Source: Dyella sp. C9
GTDB taxonomy: Bacteria > Pseudomonadota > Gammaproteobacteria > Xanthomonadales > Rhodanobacteraceae
Assembly (NCBI RefSeq): GCF_003332825.1
Contig: NZ_QIRF01000002.1
Location: 248,001 to 312,000 of the forward strand
Length of the DNA stretch: 64,000 nucleotides
Direction: 5' to 3'
Every line of letters begins with the position of its first letter. Positions within the stretch are counted from its first letter, which is position 1. The notes under the pieces are model-generated. The model searched no databases. It had not been told where the DNA came from and saw nothing but the letters and a program-made list of their open reading frames with translations. Shown here one piece after another: positions 39,395 to 48,513 of the stretch. The position numbers and the translations under genes were made by a program.

Positions 39395-39750
39395 TGCGAG
39401 CCGCAGGCGCTGTCTTCGAACAACGCGCCTGCGAGGAACTGCAGCGCGCCGGCCTGAAGCTGCTGGCGCGCAACTACACCACTCGCTACGGCGAACTGGA
39501 CCTGGTCATGCTGGACCGGGACACGGTCGTCTTCGTCGAGGTCCGCCATCGAGTGACGGCGGGCCACGGCGACGCTGCTGCCAGCGTCACACCCACCAAG
39601 CAGGCCAAGCTGGCCCGCACCGCTGAACTATGGCTCGCCCAGCACCCGCAGCACGCCAATCGCCCCTGTCGCTTCGACGTCATGAGTTATGACGGCCCGA
39701 CCGATGGCGCCCGCGCGAATTGGCTGCGGGCGGCATTCGAGGTGACCTGA
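39394..39750 (+). CDS. yraN: UPF0102 family protein YraN
   Basis: This 118-residue protein has a restriction-endonuclease-like core: the GELDLVMLDRDTVVFVEVRHR stretch contains the E/D-E-x-K-like active-site pattern, with Arg-His-Arg where many nucleases have lysine. The function is not established. The ATG overlaps the lpoA stop (TGATG), so the genes are coupled; the longer open frame upstream lies inside lpoA. The lpoA-yraN pair is conserved in Gammaproteobacteria. Confidence 0.92.
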   Translation: MRAAGAVFEQRACEELQRAGLKLLARNYTTRYGELDLVMLDRDTVVFVEVRHRVTAGHGDAAASVTPTKQAKLARTAELWLAQHPQHANRPCRFDVMSYDGPTDGARANWLRAAFEVT

Positions 39751-40061
39751 AGCACCGCACGGGCAAGCCCGTGCGTGTATTCCTGCCGCGTGGCCGCCTG
39801 CGGCGACCGTGCACCGCGCAACACACCCGGCGGTGCGTTCGCGCCAGACAACCCCAAGCCTTCACGAACACTCGCACGACAGATCCGCGGGACTGCATGT
39901 GGCCGTCCATTCGAGCCAGTATCGTAATTTCTTTCGCTCATTTCCGCGCAAGATCGTCACCGCTCGCGCACTTTGAAACGGCAAGAACAAACTCATGCGA
40001 CGCGTCATTGCGATGTAAATCGTTGATGGATGCACAACTTACGAAAGCAGGGCAAAAAGCG
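39751..40061. other. Intergenic region after yraN
   Basis: A GC-rich stem CGCACGGGC-AA-GCCCGTGCG (39756-39775) lies directly after the yraN stop and may end that transcript, although only a short mixed T-rich stretch follows. Beyond it I see nothing recognisable until the promoter at 40062. The last 150 bp are more AT-rich than the genes around. ORFs here are not credible. Confidence 0.5.
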
Positions 40062-40089
40062 TTGACTTTTTGCGATGCAGACGTCTAAT
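40062..40089 (+). promoter_or_regulatory. Strong sigma-70 promoter of the TonB-dependent receptor
   Basis: TTGACT (40062-40067), a 16-base spacer and TCTAAT (40084-40089) are close to consensus. Transcription should start near 40096, leaving a leader of about 150 bases before the GTG at 40248. Confidence 0.7.
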
Positions 40090-40101
40090 TTCGGTTAAGG
40101 G

Positions 40102-40216
40102 TTGCGGGGGGAATCGCAATTTCTTACATCACTAGAGGAAACGGCGCCGTCATCTGAAGACAGCGCCGCGGGGACTGGTGCGCTCAAAAAAAGCCGGGAC
40201 GACGCCTGGCTTTTTT
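40102..40216 (+). promoter_or_regulatory. Structured leader with terminator-like hairpin (candidate attenuator or small RNA)
   Basis: Three stems follow one another: TTGCG-N8-CGCAA (40102-40119); GGCGC and GTC paired with GAC and GCGCC (40143-40167, one mismatch, 7-base loop); and a 12-bp stem with a 6-base loop at 40187-40216 ending in six T. The third is an intrinsic terminator by shape and lies before the gene, so transcripts may stop at about 120 nt. GCGCC (40163-40167) could instead pair with GGTGCGC (40177-40183), giving a competing fold. Confidence 0.6.
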
Positions 40217-40247
40217 CACTCGATAACGTCGTTTGGGGAGTCAAAAC

Positions 40248-43130
40248 GTGAAACATCTCGGTAATAGCAAGCTGTCGACAGCCATTCGCCTTGGCCTCGC
40301 CATGGGCGCGCTCACCATCGCGGGTGCGGTATACGCACAGGACGCGGGTAGCGACCAGCCCAGCCAGGATTCCGCCAAGAAGCTGGAAACCATCACCGTC
40401 ACCGGTTCGCGCATCCGCAGTGTGGACGTGGAAACGGCCCAGCCCGTCATCAGCCTGTCGCAGGCCGATATCCAGAAGACCGGCCTGACCAACGTCGGCG
40501 ACATCCTGCAGAACCTGACCATCACCGGCCAGCCGACCTTCAGCAAGGCCGCCGTGCTGACCAGCAACACCGAGGAAGGCGGCCAGTACGTCAACCTCTA
40601 CAACCTGGGTGAAAACCGCACCCTGGTGCTGGTGAACGGCAAGCGCTGGATGACCAGCCTCAACGGTTACACCGACGTATCCACCATTCCGGCCGCCCTG
40701 ATCGACCGCATCGAGATCCTCAAGGACGGTGCATCCTCGATCTACGGTTCCGATGCAGTGGCCGGCGTGGTCAACATCATCCTCAAGGATCACGTCAACG
40801 GCGCCTCGGTGAGCGGCTCGATCGGCCAGAACCAGGGCGGCGACGGCACCCAGCAGGCGTACTCGTTCACCGTGGGCAACACCACGGAAAAGTCCTCGCT
40901 GGTGTTCGCCGCGACCTACAACAAGACCAGCACGGTGTGGGCGAAGGATCGTGACATCACCCGCTACACCTATGGTCCGTACGAAGAAAGCGCCGGCTAC
41001 AGCGGTACGGGTCCCTGGGGCCGCTTCACCTACAACGGCAAGACCTATGTGCTCAACCACACGGGCGATCCGAACAACATCGGCGTCGGCGCGGATGCGA
41101 CCCAGCTGAGCAACTACCACGTCGGCGTGCAGCCGAACGACTACTTCAACGCCACGAACCAGATGATGGAGCAGCTCCCGACCGAGCTGAAGTCCATCTT
41201 CACCGAGGGCAGCTACAAGCTCAGCGACAACGTGACGTTCAAGGCCAACGGCATGTATGCCGAGCGCGACTCGTCGACCCAGGTCGCCGGCTACCCGCTC
41301 AAGAGCACCAGCCAGCCCAACTTCCCGGTGTACATCAGCGGCCAGAGCTACTACAACCCGGTGCCGGGCACCGACCTGTCGTTCGTGCGCCGTATCACCG
41401 AGCTGCCGCGCGTGACCAGCGAAAGCGCCAAGTCGCTGCATTTCGATGCCGGTTTTGAAGGCGACTTCGAATTCCTCGACCATCCGTGGAACTGGGATGC
41501 CGGCTTCGACTACAACAAGTACGACGTCGACAGCACCGGCACGGGCAACATCAACCTGCTGAACCTGCAGAAGGCGCTGGGCCCGTCGTTCCTCAACAGC
41601 CAGGGCGTCGTTCAGTGCGGCACCGCTGCCAACCCGATCGCGCTGAGCCAGTGCGTGCCGTTCAACATCCTGGGCGGCCCGAGCGCGTCGACCAAGGCGG
41701 CACTGAACTACATCATGGCGCGCGAGCAGTCCACGTCGCAGAGCATCAGCAAGGACTTCAGCGCCAACATCACCGGCGGGCTGTTCGAACTGCCTGCGGG
41801 CACCTTCAGCTTCGCGGCAGGCGTCGAGCACCGCAACGCCAATGGCTACGACACGCCGGATGAGCTGGCCAGCGCCGGCTACACCACCGACCTTGCCGCC
41901 GGTGCAACCGTGGGTTCGTACACCACCAACGAAGCGTACGTGGAGCTCAATGCCCCGCTGCTGAAGGATCTGCCGGGCGCCAAGTCGCTGGACCTGGACG
42001 TGGCCAGCCGCTACTCGCACTACAGCAACTTCGGTAGCACCACCAACAACAAGTACAGCTTCACCTACTCGCCGATCGAAGACCTGATGCTCCGCGGCAC
42101 CTTCGCCAAGGGCTTCCGTGCGCCGACCCTGGGTGACCTGTTCGGTGGCGGCTCGCAGACCTTCGACAACTACACCGATCCCTGCGACGCCAAGTACGGT
42201 TCGCTCAGCAACCCGACCGTGGCCAAGAACTGCGCGGCGGCTGGCCTGCCGGCGAACTTCCGCCAGACCGATACCGCCGGCAACGCAGTCCAGGGCCCGA
42301 ACCAGCAGAGCACCACGCCGTTCGTCACCGGCGCCGGCAACCAGTACCTGCAGCCGGAGCACAGCACCACGCGTACGCTCGGCCTGGTGTACAGCCCGCA
42401 TTATGTCGACGGTCTCGACATGACGCTGGACTACTACGACATCAAGATCACCAACGTGATCACGGCGATCGACGCCAACTACGTGCTGGACCAGTGCTAC
42501 CAGTACTCGGTGCAGGAATTCTGCTCGGCGTTCCAGCGTGATGCCAACGGCCAGGTGGTGAACCTGCACCGCGGCAACGCTAACCTGGGCTGGCTCGAAA
42601 CCACCGGCTACAACCTGGGCGTGAACTACCGCCTGCCTGCCTTCTCGTTCGGCAAGTTCGTGTTCAACATGAACGTGAACTACCTCGACGACTGGAACCA
42701 GGCCAGCACCGACGGCGCCCCGGCCATCAACTACGCCGGTCAGTACGGCCTGCCGCACTGGCGCGCCAACCTGGGCCTGGACTGGACGCTGGGCAAGTGG
42801 GGCGCCACCTGGGGCATCCGCTACTACGGCGCGTTCCTCGACCAGTGCTGGGACGAGACCACCCACTGCAACATGCCCAACTACACCAGCGTGAACTGGG
42901 GTTACGGCACGGGTGCCAACCGCAACGGCGCCATCGTGTTCAACGATGCGCAGGTCCGTTACCAGCTGCCGTGGAAGGCCCAGGTCTCGTTCGGCATGCG
43001 CGACATCTTCAACAAGAAGCCGCCGAACACGATCAGCGCCTACACGGGTGGCTACAACTCGTCGGGCTCGATCGATCCGACGCTGGACCTGGGTCGCTAC
43101 ATCTACCTGCAGTACAACCAGCAGTTCTAA
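40248..43130 (+). CDS. TonB-dependent outer-membrane receptor
   Basis: This 960-residue protein imports an unknown substrate through the outer membrane using TonB energy. It has a signal peptide of about 31 residues (ending VYAQ), a TonB-box-like segment LETITVTGSRI, a plug domain (through IEILKDGASSIYGSDAVAGVVNI), and a 22-strand barrel ending in the C-terminal phenylalanine typical of outer-membrane proteins (YLQYNQQF). It is not a clear siderophore or cobalamin receptor. The large group it resembles is common in Xanthomonadales and often handles peptides or plant-derived sugars. The GTG start is set by GGGGAG at 40235-40240. There is no partner gene nearby to suggest the ligand. Confidence 0.93.
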   Translation: MKHLGNSKLSTAIRLGLAMGALTIAGAVYAQDAGSDQPSQDSAKKLETITVTGSRIRSVDVETAQPVISLSQADIQKTGLTNVGDILQNLTITGQPTFSKAAVLTSNTEEGGQYVNLYNLGENRTLVLVNGKRWMTSLNGYTDVSTIPAALIDRIEILKDGASSIYGSDAVAGVVNIILKDHVNGASVSGSIGQNQGGDGTQQAYSFTVGNTTEKSSLVFAATYNKTSTVWAKDRDITRYTYGPYEESAGYSGTGPWGRFTYNGKTYVLNHTGDPNNIGVGADATQLSNYHVGVQPNDYFNATNQMMEQLPTELKSIFTEGSYKLSDNVTFKANGMYAERDSSTQVAGYPLKSTSQPNFPVYISGQSYYNPVPGTDLSFVRRITELPRVTSESAKSLHFDAGFEGDFEFLDHPWNWDAGFDYNKYDVDSTGTGNINLLNLQKALGPSFLNSQGVVQCGTAANPIALSQCVPFNILGGPSASTKAALNYIMAREQSTSQSISKDFSANITGGLFELPAGTFSFAAGVEHRNANGYDTPDELASAGYTTDLAAGATVGSYTTNEAYVELNAPLLKDLPGAKSLDLDVASRYSHYSNFGSTTNNKYSFTYSPIEDLMLRGTFAKGFRAPTLGDLFGGGSQTFDNYTDPCDAKYGSLSNPTVAKNCAAAGLPANFRQTDTAGNAVQGPNQQSTTPFVTGAGNQYLQPEHSTTRTLGLVYSPHYVDGLDMTLDYYDIKITNVITAIDANYVLDQCYQYSVQEFCSAFQRDANGQVVNLHRGNANLGWLETTGYNLGVNYRLPAFSFGKFVFNMNVNYLDDWNQASTDGAPAINYAGQYGLPHWRANLGLDWTLGKWGATWGIRYYGAFLDQCWDETTHCNMPNYTSVNWGYGTGANRNGAIVFNDAQVRYQLPWKAQVSFGMRDIFNKKPPNTISAYTGGYNSSGSIDPTLDLGRYIYLQYNQQF

Positions 43131-43160
43131 GACCTCGCAACACAACTCCCGGTAGTCATT

Positions 43161-43193
43161 GCCGGAGCACCGCAAGGTGCTCCGGCTTTTTTT
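43161..43193 (+). terminator. Intrinsic terminator of the TonB receptor gene
   Basis: A perfect 11-bp stem (GCCGGAGCACC-GCAA-GGTGCTCCGGC) is followed by seven T. It lies 30 bases after the stop codon. The GCAA loop is a stable tetraloop. Confidence 0.95.
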
Positions 43194-43382
43194 GCCATGG
43201 GCGAACGCCCCCGCAACCCGACACGGCACGCGGCTGCCGGCCCGAGGGCGCAGTTGCCGTCTTGACGACGACGGCTCGCCCCATCCCACCGCAGCCCCAT
43301 CCCCGCCTCAACGGCTTTCACACAAGCGACCGTGCACACTGACCGGGTACTCCACCCTGTCGTGGCCAGCCGAGGGGACACC

Positions 43383-44867
43383 ATGCTTCGCCTGCTGCTC
43401 AAGCTCGGCAAATGGACCGGGCTGATCGTGCTGATCGTCCTGCTGTCCGTACTGGGCATACGCGCCTGGGACTCGCAGCAAGGTGATCCGTTGGCGCCGT
43501 GGCAGACCTTCGTGCCGCACGAGCTGACCGCCGACGAGATCGACGCCACCGACTGGGCGGGTTATCTGGCCGCCGAGCAACGCGTGTTCGATGAGGTGCG
43601 CACCCAGGTCAGCGACAAGCTGGAGCCCGCGGAGCAGGTGGTCACCAACCGATACTTCGAGGGTGCACCGATGTATCCCGGGCATTTCGCCCACGACTGG
43701 AACCGCTCCTTCGTGCTGGAACCCATCGGCAAACCGGTCGGGGCCGTGGTGCTGATCCACGGCCTTACCGACTCGCCCTACAGCTTGCGCGACATTGCCG
43801 AGCTCTATCGCGACCGCGGTTTCGTGGCCATTGGACTGCGCGTTCCCGGGCATGGCACGGTGCCCGGCGCACTCACGGAAGCGCAGTGGCCGACCTGGCT
43901 GGCGGCCACCCGCCTGGCCATGCGCGAAGCGCGCCGTCGTGTCGGCCCCGACCTGCCCATCCACATGGTCGGCTACTCCAACGGTGGAGCACTGGCGGTG
44001 AAGTACACGCTCGATGGGATCGAGCATCCCGGCCCGCCGATGCCTTCGCGGCTGGTGCTGTTGTCGCCGATGATCGGCGTGACCGCCTTCGCGCGCTTCG
44101 CCGGCATCGCCGGCTTGCCCGCCATGTTGCCGCGCTTCGCCAAGGCGGCCTGGCTCGACCTGCTGCCCGAGTACAACCCGTTCAAGTACAACTCGTTTCC
44201 CGTCAATGCCGCCAGGCAGACCTACCTGCTGACGGACGTGATCCACGGCGAGCTGCAACGCCTCGCGCGCGACGGCAAGCTGGACAAGATGCCACCCATC
44301 CTTACCTTCCAGTCGGTAGTAGACGACACGGTAAGCGCGGTGGCGGTGATGCGCATGCTCTACGCCAATCTGCCGGACAACGGCAGCGAGATCGTGCTGT
44401 TCGACGTCAATCGCAACCACCGTTTCGACACCCTGCTGCGGGCCAGTTCGCGCCGCGCGGTGCAAAGCCTGTTGCCGCCGGCACCTCGGCACTACCGCAC
44501 CACGGTGATCACCAATGCGGCGGAGAACGACAGCCATACGGTGGCGCGCACGACACCGGCCGACCGGGACACGATCACGGTGACGCCGCTGGCGATCGAC
44601 TATCCGGACGACATCTTTTCCTTGTCGCACATCGCCCTGCCGTTCCCACCCAACGACCCGCTGTACGGCACGCAGCCGGACGGCTCGGAGAATTTCGGCG
44701 TGCACCTGGGCACCCAGGCGCCGCGGGGCGAGCGGGGCGCGCTGGTGCTCAACCTCGACGCAGTGCTGCGCATCAGCTCCAACCCGTTCTACCCCTACGT
44801 GCATGACCGCATCGAGGAGGTCATTCCCGCCGCGCCGCAAGCCACGGCCAGCAGCGCCGGGCGCTGA
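43383..44867 (+). CDS. Membrane-anchored alpha/beta hydrolase
   Basis: This 494-residue protein has an N-terminal membrane helix (about residues 10-26) and a serine-aminopeptidase/lysophospholipase-like hydrolase domain. The oxyanion region is VVLIHGLTDSPYSLRD, the nucleophile elbow is GYSNGG, and a late Asp-Asp and FDVNRNHRF supply the acid and histidine. A C-terminal extension of about 120 residues beyond the core is unusual for the family. The ATG at 43383 is preceded by GAGGGG. The substrate is unknown; it is probably an esterase acting at the outer face of the inner membrane. It sits alone behind the TonB gene's terminator. Confidence 0.82.
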   Translation: MLRLLLKLGKWTGLIVLIVLLSVLGIRAWDSQQGDPLAPWQTFVPHELTADEIDATDWAGYLAAEQRVFDEVRTQVSDKLEPAEQVVTNRYFEGAPMYPGHFAHDWNRSFVLEPIGKPVGAVVLIHGLTDSPYSLRDIAELYRDRGFVAIGLRVPGHGTVPGALTEAQWPTWLAATRLAMREARRRVGPDLPIHMVGYSNGGALAVKYTLDGIEHPGPPMPSRLVLLSPMIGVTAFARFAGIAGLPAMLPRFAKAAWLDLLPEYNPFKYNSFPVNAARQTYLLTDVIHGELQRLARDGKLDKMPPILTFQSVVDDTVSAVAVMRMLYANLPDNGSEIVLFDVNRNHRFDTLLRASSRRAVQSLLPPAPRHYRTTVITNAAENDSHTVARTTPADRDTITVTPLAIDYPDDIFSLSHIALPFPPNDPLYGTQPDGSENFGVHLGTQAPRGERGALVLNLDAVLRISSNPFYPYVHDRIEEVIPAAPQATASSAGR

Positions 44868-44911
44868 CCGGCCCGTGTGCGCAGGCGACCGTCGGTGGGA
44901 TACTGGCGCGC

Positions 44912-46282
44912 ATGAATCTCCCTGATGCCCTGCTTTCGACGCTACGCCAGCACTTCCCGGAAGACACGCTGGCCACCGGGATGGCCGAGCGCCTTGCCTA
45001 TGCGTACGACAACTCGCGCCGCAACGCGCTGCCCGACGCCGTGGTGTTTCCCACCACGCATGCACAGGTGGAAGCGCTGGTGCAGGCCTGTCGCGAGCAT
45101 CGCGTGCCGGTGATCGGCCGGGGCCGCGGCACCAACACCACCGGTGCCACGGTGCCGGTGGATGGCGGCGTGGTGGTGAGCTTCGAGCGCATGAACCGCA
45201 TCGTGCGGATCGATCCGGAAAACCGCCTGGCCGTGGTCGAGCCCGGCGTGCTCAATGGCGATCTACAGCAGGCGCTGAAACCGCACGGCTTCTTCTGGCC
45301 GCCCGATCCCACCTCGTCGCCCTGGTGCAGCATCGGCGGCAACCTGGCCTGCAACTCGGCCGGCCCGCGCACGGTGAAATACGGCAGCCCGCGCGAGAAC
45401 ACGCTGGGCCTGCGCGCCGTCGCCGGTACCGGCGAAGGCTTCCGTTGCGGCACGTATACCAGCAAGGGCGCCACGGGCTACGACCTGACCCGGCTGCTGA
45501 TCGGCTCGGAAGGTACGCTGGCGCTGATCACCGAGGCCACGCTGAAGCTCACGCCCAAGCCATCCGGCCTGCGCACCATGCGCGCCACCTATCGTGACGT
45601 GAGCGCTGCCGCGCGCGCCGTGGCGCGCATCATGGCGCAGCCGGTGACGCCGTGCGCGCTGGAGTTCATCGACGACGTGGCGCTCAAGCTTGCGCGCGAC
45701 CACGGCGGCGACAGCGTGCCGGTGGCCGGCGCCATGCTGATGATCGAAGTGGACGGCGAACCCGACACGCTGCCCAGCGCGGTGGAAGCGGTTTCGCGTG
45801 CGGCACGCGGCGAGGGGTTGGAAGACCTCAAGATCGCCCAGACCGCCGAGGAAACCCAGGCGCTGTGGTCGGCGCGCAAGGCGCTGTCGCCCGCGCAACG
45901 CACCATCTCGCCCAACAAGATCAACGAGGATGTGGTGGTGCCGGTGAGCCGCCTGCCCGAACTGGTCGATGGCATCAAGTTGCTGGCGAAGAAGCACGAC
46001 GTGCTGATCGTGAGCTTCGGCCACGCCGGCAATGGCAACCTGCACGTGAACCTGCTGCCTCGCGACGAGGCCGAGCGCGAGCGGGCGCACGCCTGCCTGG
46101 CCGAAGTGTTCGCGCTGGTCATCTCACTGGACGGCACCCTGTCGGGCGAACACGGCATTGGCCTGGTAAAACGGGAATTCATGCCGCTGGCCCTGCAACC
46201 GACCACGCTGCACCTGATGCGCAACGTGAAGGTGGCCTTCGATCCCGAAGGCATCCTCAACCCCGGCAAGCTGCTGCCCTGA
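44912..46282 (+). CDS. GlcD/D-lactate dehydrogenase-type FAD oxidoreductase
   Basis: This 456-residue protein belongs to the PCMH-type FAD family of glycolate oxidase GlcD and D-lactate or D-2-hydroxyglutarate dehydrogenases. It has the FAD-binding segment VIGRGRGTNTTGATVPV, SIGGNLACNSAGPRTVKYG, GSEGTLALITEATLKL, and the C-terminal FAD-linked oxidase domain with FGHAGNGNLHVNL and SGEHGIGLVKREF. It is probably a cytosolic 2-hydroxyacid dehydrogenase feeding electrons to quinone; the exact acid is not readable. No glcE/glcF partners are nearby, so it resembles the stand-alone type. A GATACT box 7 bases before the ATG and no Shine-Dalgarno suggest a leaderless message. Confidence 0.87.
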   Translation: MNLPDALLSTLRQHFPEDTLATGMAERLAYAYDNSRRNALPDAVVFPTTHAQVEALVQACREHRVPVIGRGRGTNTTGATVPVDGGVVVSFERMNRIVRIDPENRLAVVEPGVLNGDLQQALKPHGFFWPPDPTSSPWCSIGGNLACNSAGPRTVKYGSPRENTLGLRAVAGTGEGFRCGTYTSKGATGYDLTRLLIGSEGTLALITEATLKLTPKPSGLRTMRATYRDVSAAARAVARIMAQPVTPCALEFIDDVALKLARDHGGDSVPVAGAMLMIEVDGEPDTLPSAVEAVSRAARGEGLEDLKIAQTAEETQALWSARKALSPAQRTISPNKINEDVVVPVSRLPELVDGIKLLAKKHDVLIVSFGHAGNGNLHVNLLPRDEAERERAHACLAEVFALVISLDGTLSGEHGIGLVKREFMPLALQPTTLHLMRNVKVAFDPEGILNPGKLLP

Positions 46283-46290
46283 GGGATTTC

Positions 46291-46374
46291 CTGCAGGAGC
46301 GCACCCTGTGCGCGAAAGCCAGCGGCGCGTGGCTCCACGAGGCCTGCGATCGCGCGCAGGGTGCGCTCCTGCAG
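46291..46374. repeat. REP-like inverted repeat
   Basis: The 24-base arms (46291-46314 and 46351-46374) are reverse complements with one mismatch; the core is GGAGCGCACCCTG. The 36-base loop is GC-rich. It lies between the ends of convergent genes, like the copy at 1015-1080. Confidence 0.85.
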
Positions 46375-46401
46375 TGAGAGCCGGATGATGCCGAATGCCG
46401 C

Positions 46402-47049
46402 TTACACGGCGCGGCGGGCGAAAATCAGGTGCAGGCCGAAGGCCACAAACACGGCGCCGGCCAGGCCGTCGATCCAGCGCGAGAGCTTCAGATAACCACG
46501 GCGCATCGCCGGCAACGCGAACACACCCGCGACCAGGGTGAACCACAGCAAGGTCTCGGCGATCACCAAGGCCCACAGGCCCCAGCGGGCACCGGTGCTG
46601 ACGCGGTCGCCAAGGAAGGCGGAGAACACACTGCCGAAATAGATCACCACCTTGGGATTGGAAAGGTTGGTGAGCAGGCCTGCACGCAGGGTGGCCCAGT
46701 CGCTCTGCTGCAGCACCGCGCGCGGCTCGCCCGCCGTGGCGGCCGGCGCACGCAGAGCGCCGCGCAGCATCTTCACGCCCATCCAGGCAAGGTAGAGACC
46801 ACCAGCGATCGAGATCAGCCGCTCCAGCCAGGCCAACCGCTGCAGCAGCAGTTGCAGCCCGGCCAGCGCCAGCGCCGACCACACCACCACGCCCAGGGTG
46901 ATGCCGACCACGCCGAACAGGGCCTGCCTGCGCGTGCGGCTCACGGCGGTCTGCGACACGAAGAAGAAGTCGGGACCGGGGCTCAGCAAGGCCACCAGGT
47001 GCACCACGGCAATGGTCAGGAACAGGCTCACAAAGATCTCCAAGGCCAT
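46402..47049 (-). CDS. rhtC: Threonine efflux protein RhtC (LysE/RhtB family)
   Basis: RhtC exports threonine, and probably homoserine, across the inner membrane. The 215-residue protein has about six membrane helices and follows E. coli RhtC closely, for example VALLSPGPDFFFVSQTAVSR, GGLYLAWMG, LLTNLSNPKVVIYFGSVFS and LPAMRRGYLKLSRWIDG. The start is uncertain. ATG 47049 is used here. A GTG at 47031 with GGAG six bases upstream matches the E. coli start best, and a GTG at 47091 also has AGAGGA upstream. Confidence 0.88.
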   Translation of the reverse strand: MALEIFVSLFLTIAVVHLVALLSPGPDFFFVSQTAVSRTRRQALFGVVGITLGVVVWSALALAGLQLLLQRLAWLERLISIAGGLYLAWMGVKMLRGALRAPAATAGEPRAVLQQSDWATLRAGLLTNLSNPKVVIYFGSVFSAFLGDRVSTGARWGLWALVIAETLLWFTLVAGVFALPAMRRGYLKLSRWIDGLAGAVFVAFGLHLIFARRAV

Positions 47050-47248
47050 GGAAGCGCAGGTTTTCGCGGCGGCGCAGCTTGTCGCCACCACGCTGGTTCC
47101 TCTAGGCTGCCGCTATTTTGACACGTCCGGGGACCCTTTCCCGGCCGCCAGGGGATCCACGGCTTGCGGGACAGGCCCGGCCACCGCCCGGTCTGACGCC
47201 TAGCGCGTGCATGTCTCCTTCCACCGCCAGAACCACAGAAAGACGCTG

Positions 47249-48511
47249 ATGAGCCTCCGACTTCGCCTGATTGCAATGAACTTCCTGCAATTCTTCGTAT
47301 GGGGGTCGTGGCTGCTCACCATCGGTGCCTACTGGTTCCAGACCAAGCACTGGTCGGGCGCCCAGTTCGGCGCGATCTTTTCCACGATGGGCATCGCTTC
47401 GCTGTTCATGCCCTCGATCGCCGGCGTCATCGCGGACAAGTACATCCACGCCGAAAAGCTCTACGGCATCTTCCACCTGTGCGGTGCGGTGATCCTGTTT
47501 TGCGTGCCGATGATCCAGTCGCCCGGCATGATGTTCTGGGTGATGTTGCTCAACATGATGTTCTACATGCCGACCATCTCGCTTTCCATCGCGGTGGCGT
47601 ACAACGCGCTCAAGAGCGAGGGCAAGGACATCATCAAGGACTACCCGCCGATCCGCGTGTGGGGCACGGTGGGTTTCATCGCCGCCCTGTGGACGGTGAG
47701 CCTGATGCACCTGGAAACCTCGTCCGGCCAGTTCTACGTGGCCTCGGGCGCGGCGCTGCTGCTGGGCCTGTACGCGTTCACCCTGCCACCCTGCCCGCCT
47801 CGCTTCGAGCGCAAGGCGAACCAGTCGTGGCTGGACACCTTTGGCCTGACCTCGTTCAAGCTGTTCCGTGACGCGCGCATGGCGGTGTTCTTCATCTTCG
47901 CCATGCTGCTGGGCGCAGCGCTGCAGCTGACCAACGCCTACGGCGACACCTTCCTGCACGACTTCGCCAGGATGGACACGTACAAGGACCTGATCGCGGT
48001 GCGCTACCCCGCCATCATCATGTCCATCTCGCAGATCTCCGAAACGCTGTTCATCCTGGCCATCCCGTTCTTCCTGCGTCGCTTCGGCATCAAGACGGTG
48101 ATGCTGATCAGCATGCTGGCGTGGACGCTGCGCTTTGGCCTGTTCGCCTATGGCGACCCGGGCCCGGGCCTGTGGATGATCGTGCTGTCGTGCATCGTCT
48201 ACGGCATGGCCTTCGACTTCTTCAACATCTCAGGCTCCTTGTTCGTGGAAGGCCAGAGCGACCCGTCGATCCGCGCCAGTGCGCAGGGCCTGTTCATGCT
48301 GATGACCAACGGCATCGGCGCGGTGCTGGGCAGCTCCATCAGCGGCCTGGTGATCGAGGCGTTCTTCACCCATCCGGACCAGAGCAAGGACTGGCACGGC
48401 ATCTGGATCACCTTCGCTACCTATTCGCTGGTGGTGGCGGTGCTGTTCATGCTGCTGTTCAAGCACAAGCACGACCGCGCCGCCCTCGAGGGCGCGGCCG
48501 TCGCCCACTGA
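47249..48511 (+). CDS. nupG: Nucleoside:H+ symporter, NupG/XapB family
   Basis: This 420-residue major-facilitator protein matches the NHS family in length (NupG has 418) and in the N-terminal segment RLIAMNFLQFFVWGSWLLTIGAYW. It has about twelve membrane helices and imports nucleosides with protons. Other family traits seen are GIASLFMPSIAGVIADKYI and the FFNISGSLFVE segment late in the protein. The ATG at 47249 was preferred over an upstream GTG at 47207 because homologues start here; AGAAAGA precedes it. It ends two bases from the end of the convergent phosphatase gene. Whether it prefers purine or pyrimidine nucleosides is not known. Confidence 0.87.
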   Translation: MSLRLRLIAMNFLQFFVWGSWLLTIGAYWFQTKHWSGAQFGAIFSTMGIASLFMPSIAGVIADKYIHAEKLYGIFHLCGAVILFCVPMIQSPGMMFWVMLLNMMFYMPTISLSIAVAYNALKSEGKDIIKDYPPIRVWGTVGFIAALWTVSLMHLETSSGQFYVASGAALLLGLYAFTLPPCPPRFERKANQSWLDTFGLTSFKLFRDARMAVFFIFAMLLGAALQLTNAYGDTFLHDFARMDTYKDLIAVRYPAIIMSISQISETLFILAIPFFLRRFGIKTVMLISMLAWTLRFGLFAYGDPGPGLWMIVLSCIVYGMAFDFFNISGSLFVEGQSDPSIRASAQGLFMLMTNGIGAVLGSSISGLVIEAFFTHPDQSKDWHGIWITFATYSLVVAVLFMLLFKHKHDRAALEGAAVAH

Positions 48512-48513
48512 GC

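Noticed and set aside
40095..43289. A 1064-codon ORF on the minus strand, the longest in the window, antisense to the TonB receptor gene
   Set aside because: It mirrors the receptor gene codon for codon, runs across its terminator, has Val/Gly/Arg/His-rich composition typical of shadows in GC-rich DNA, and no ribosome site or known domain.
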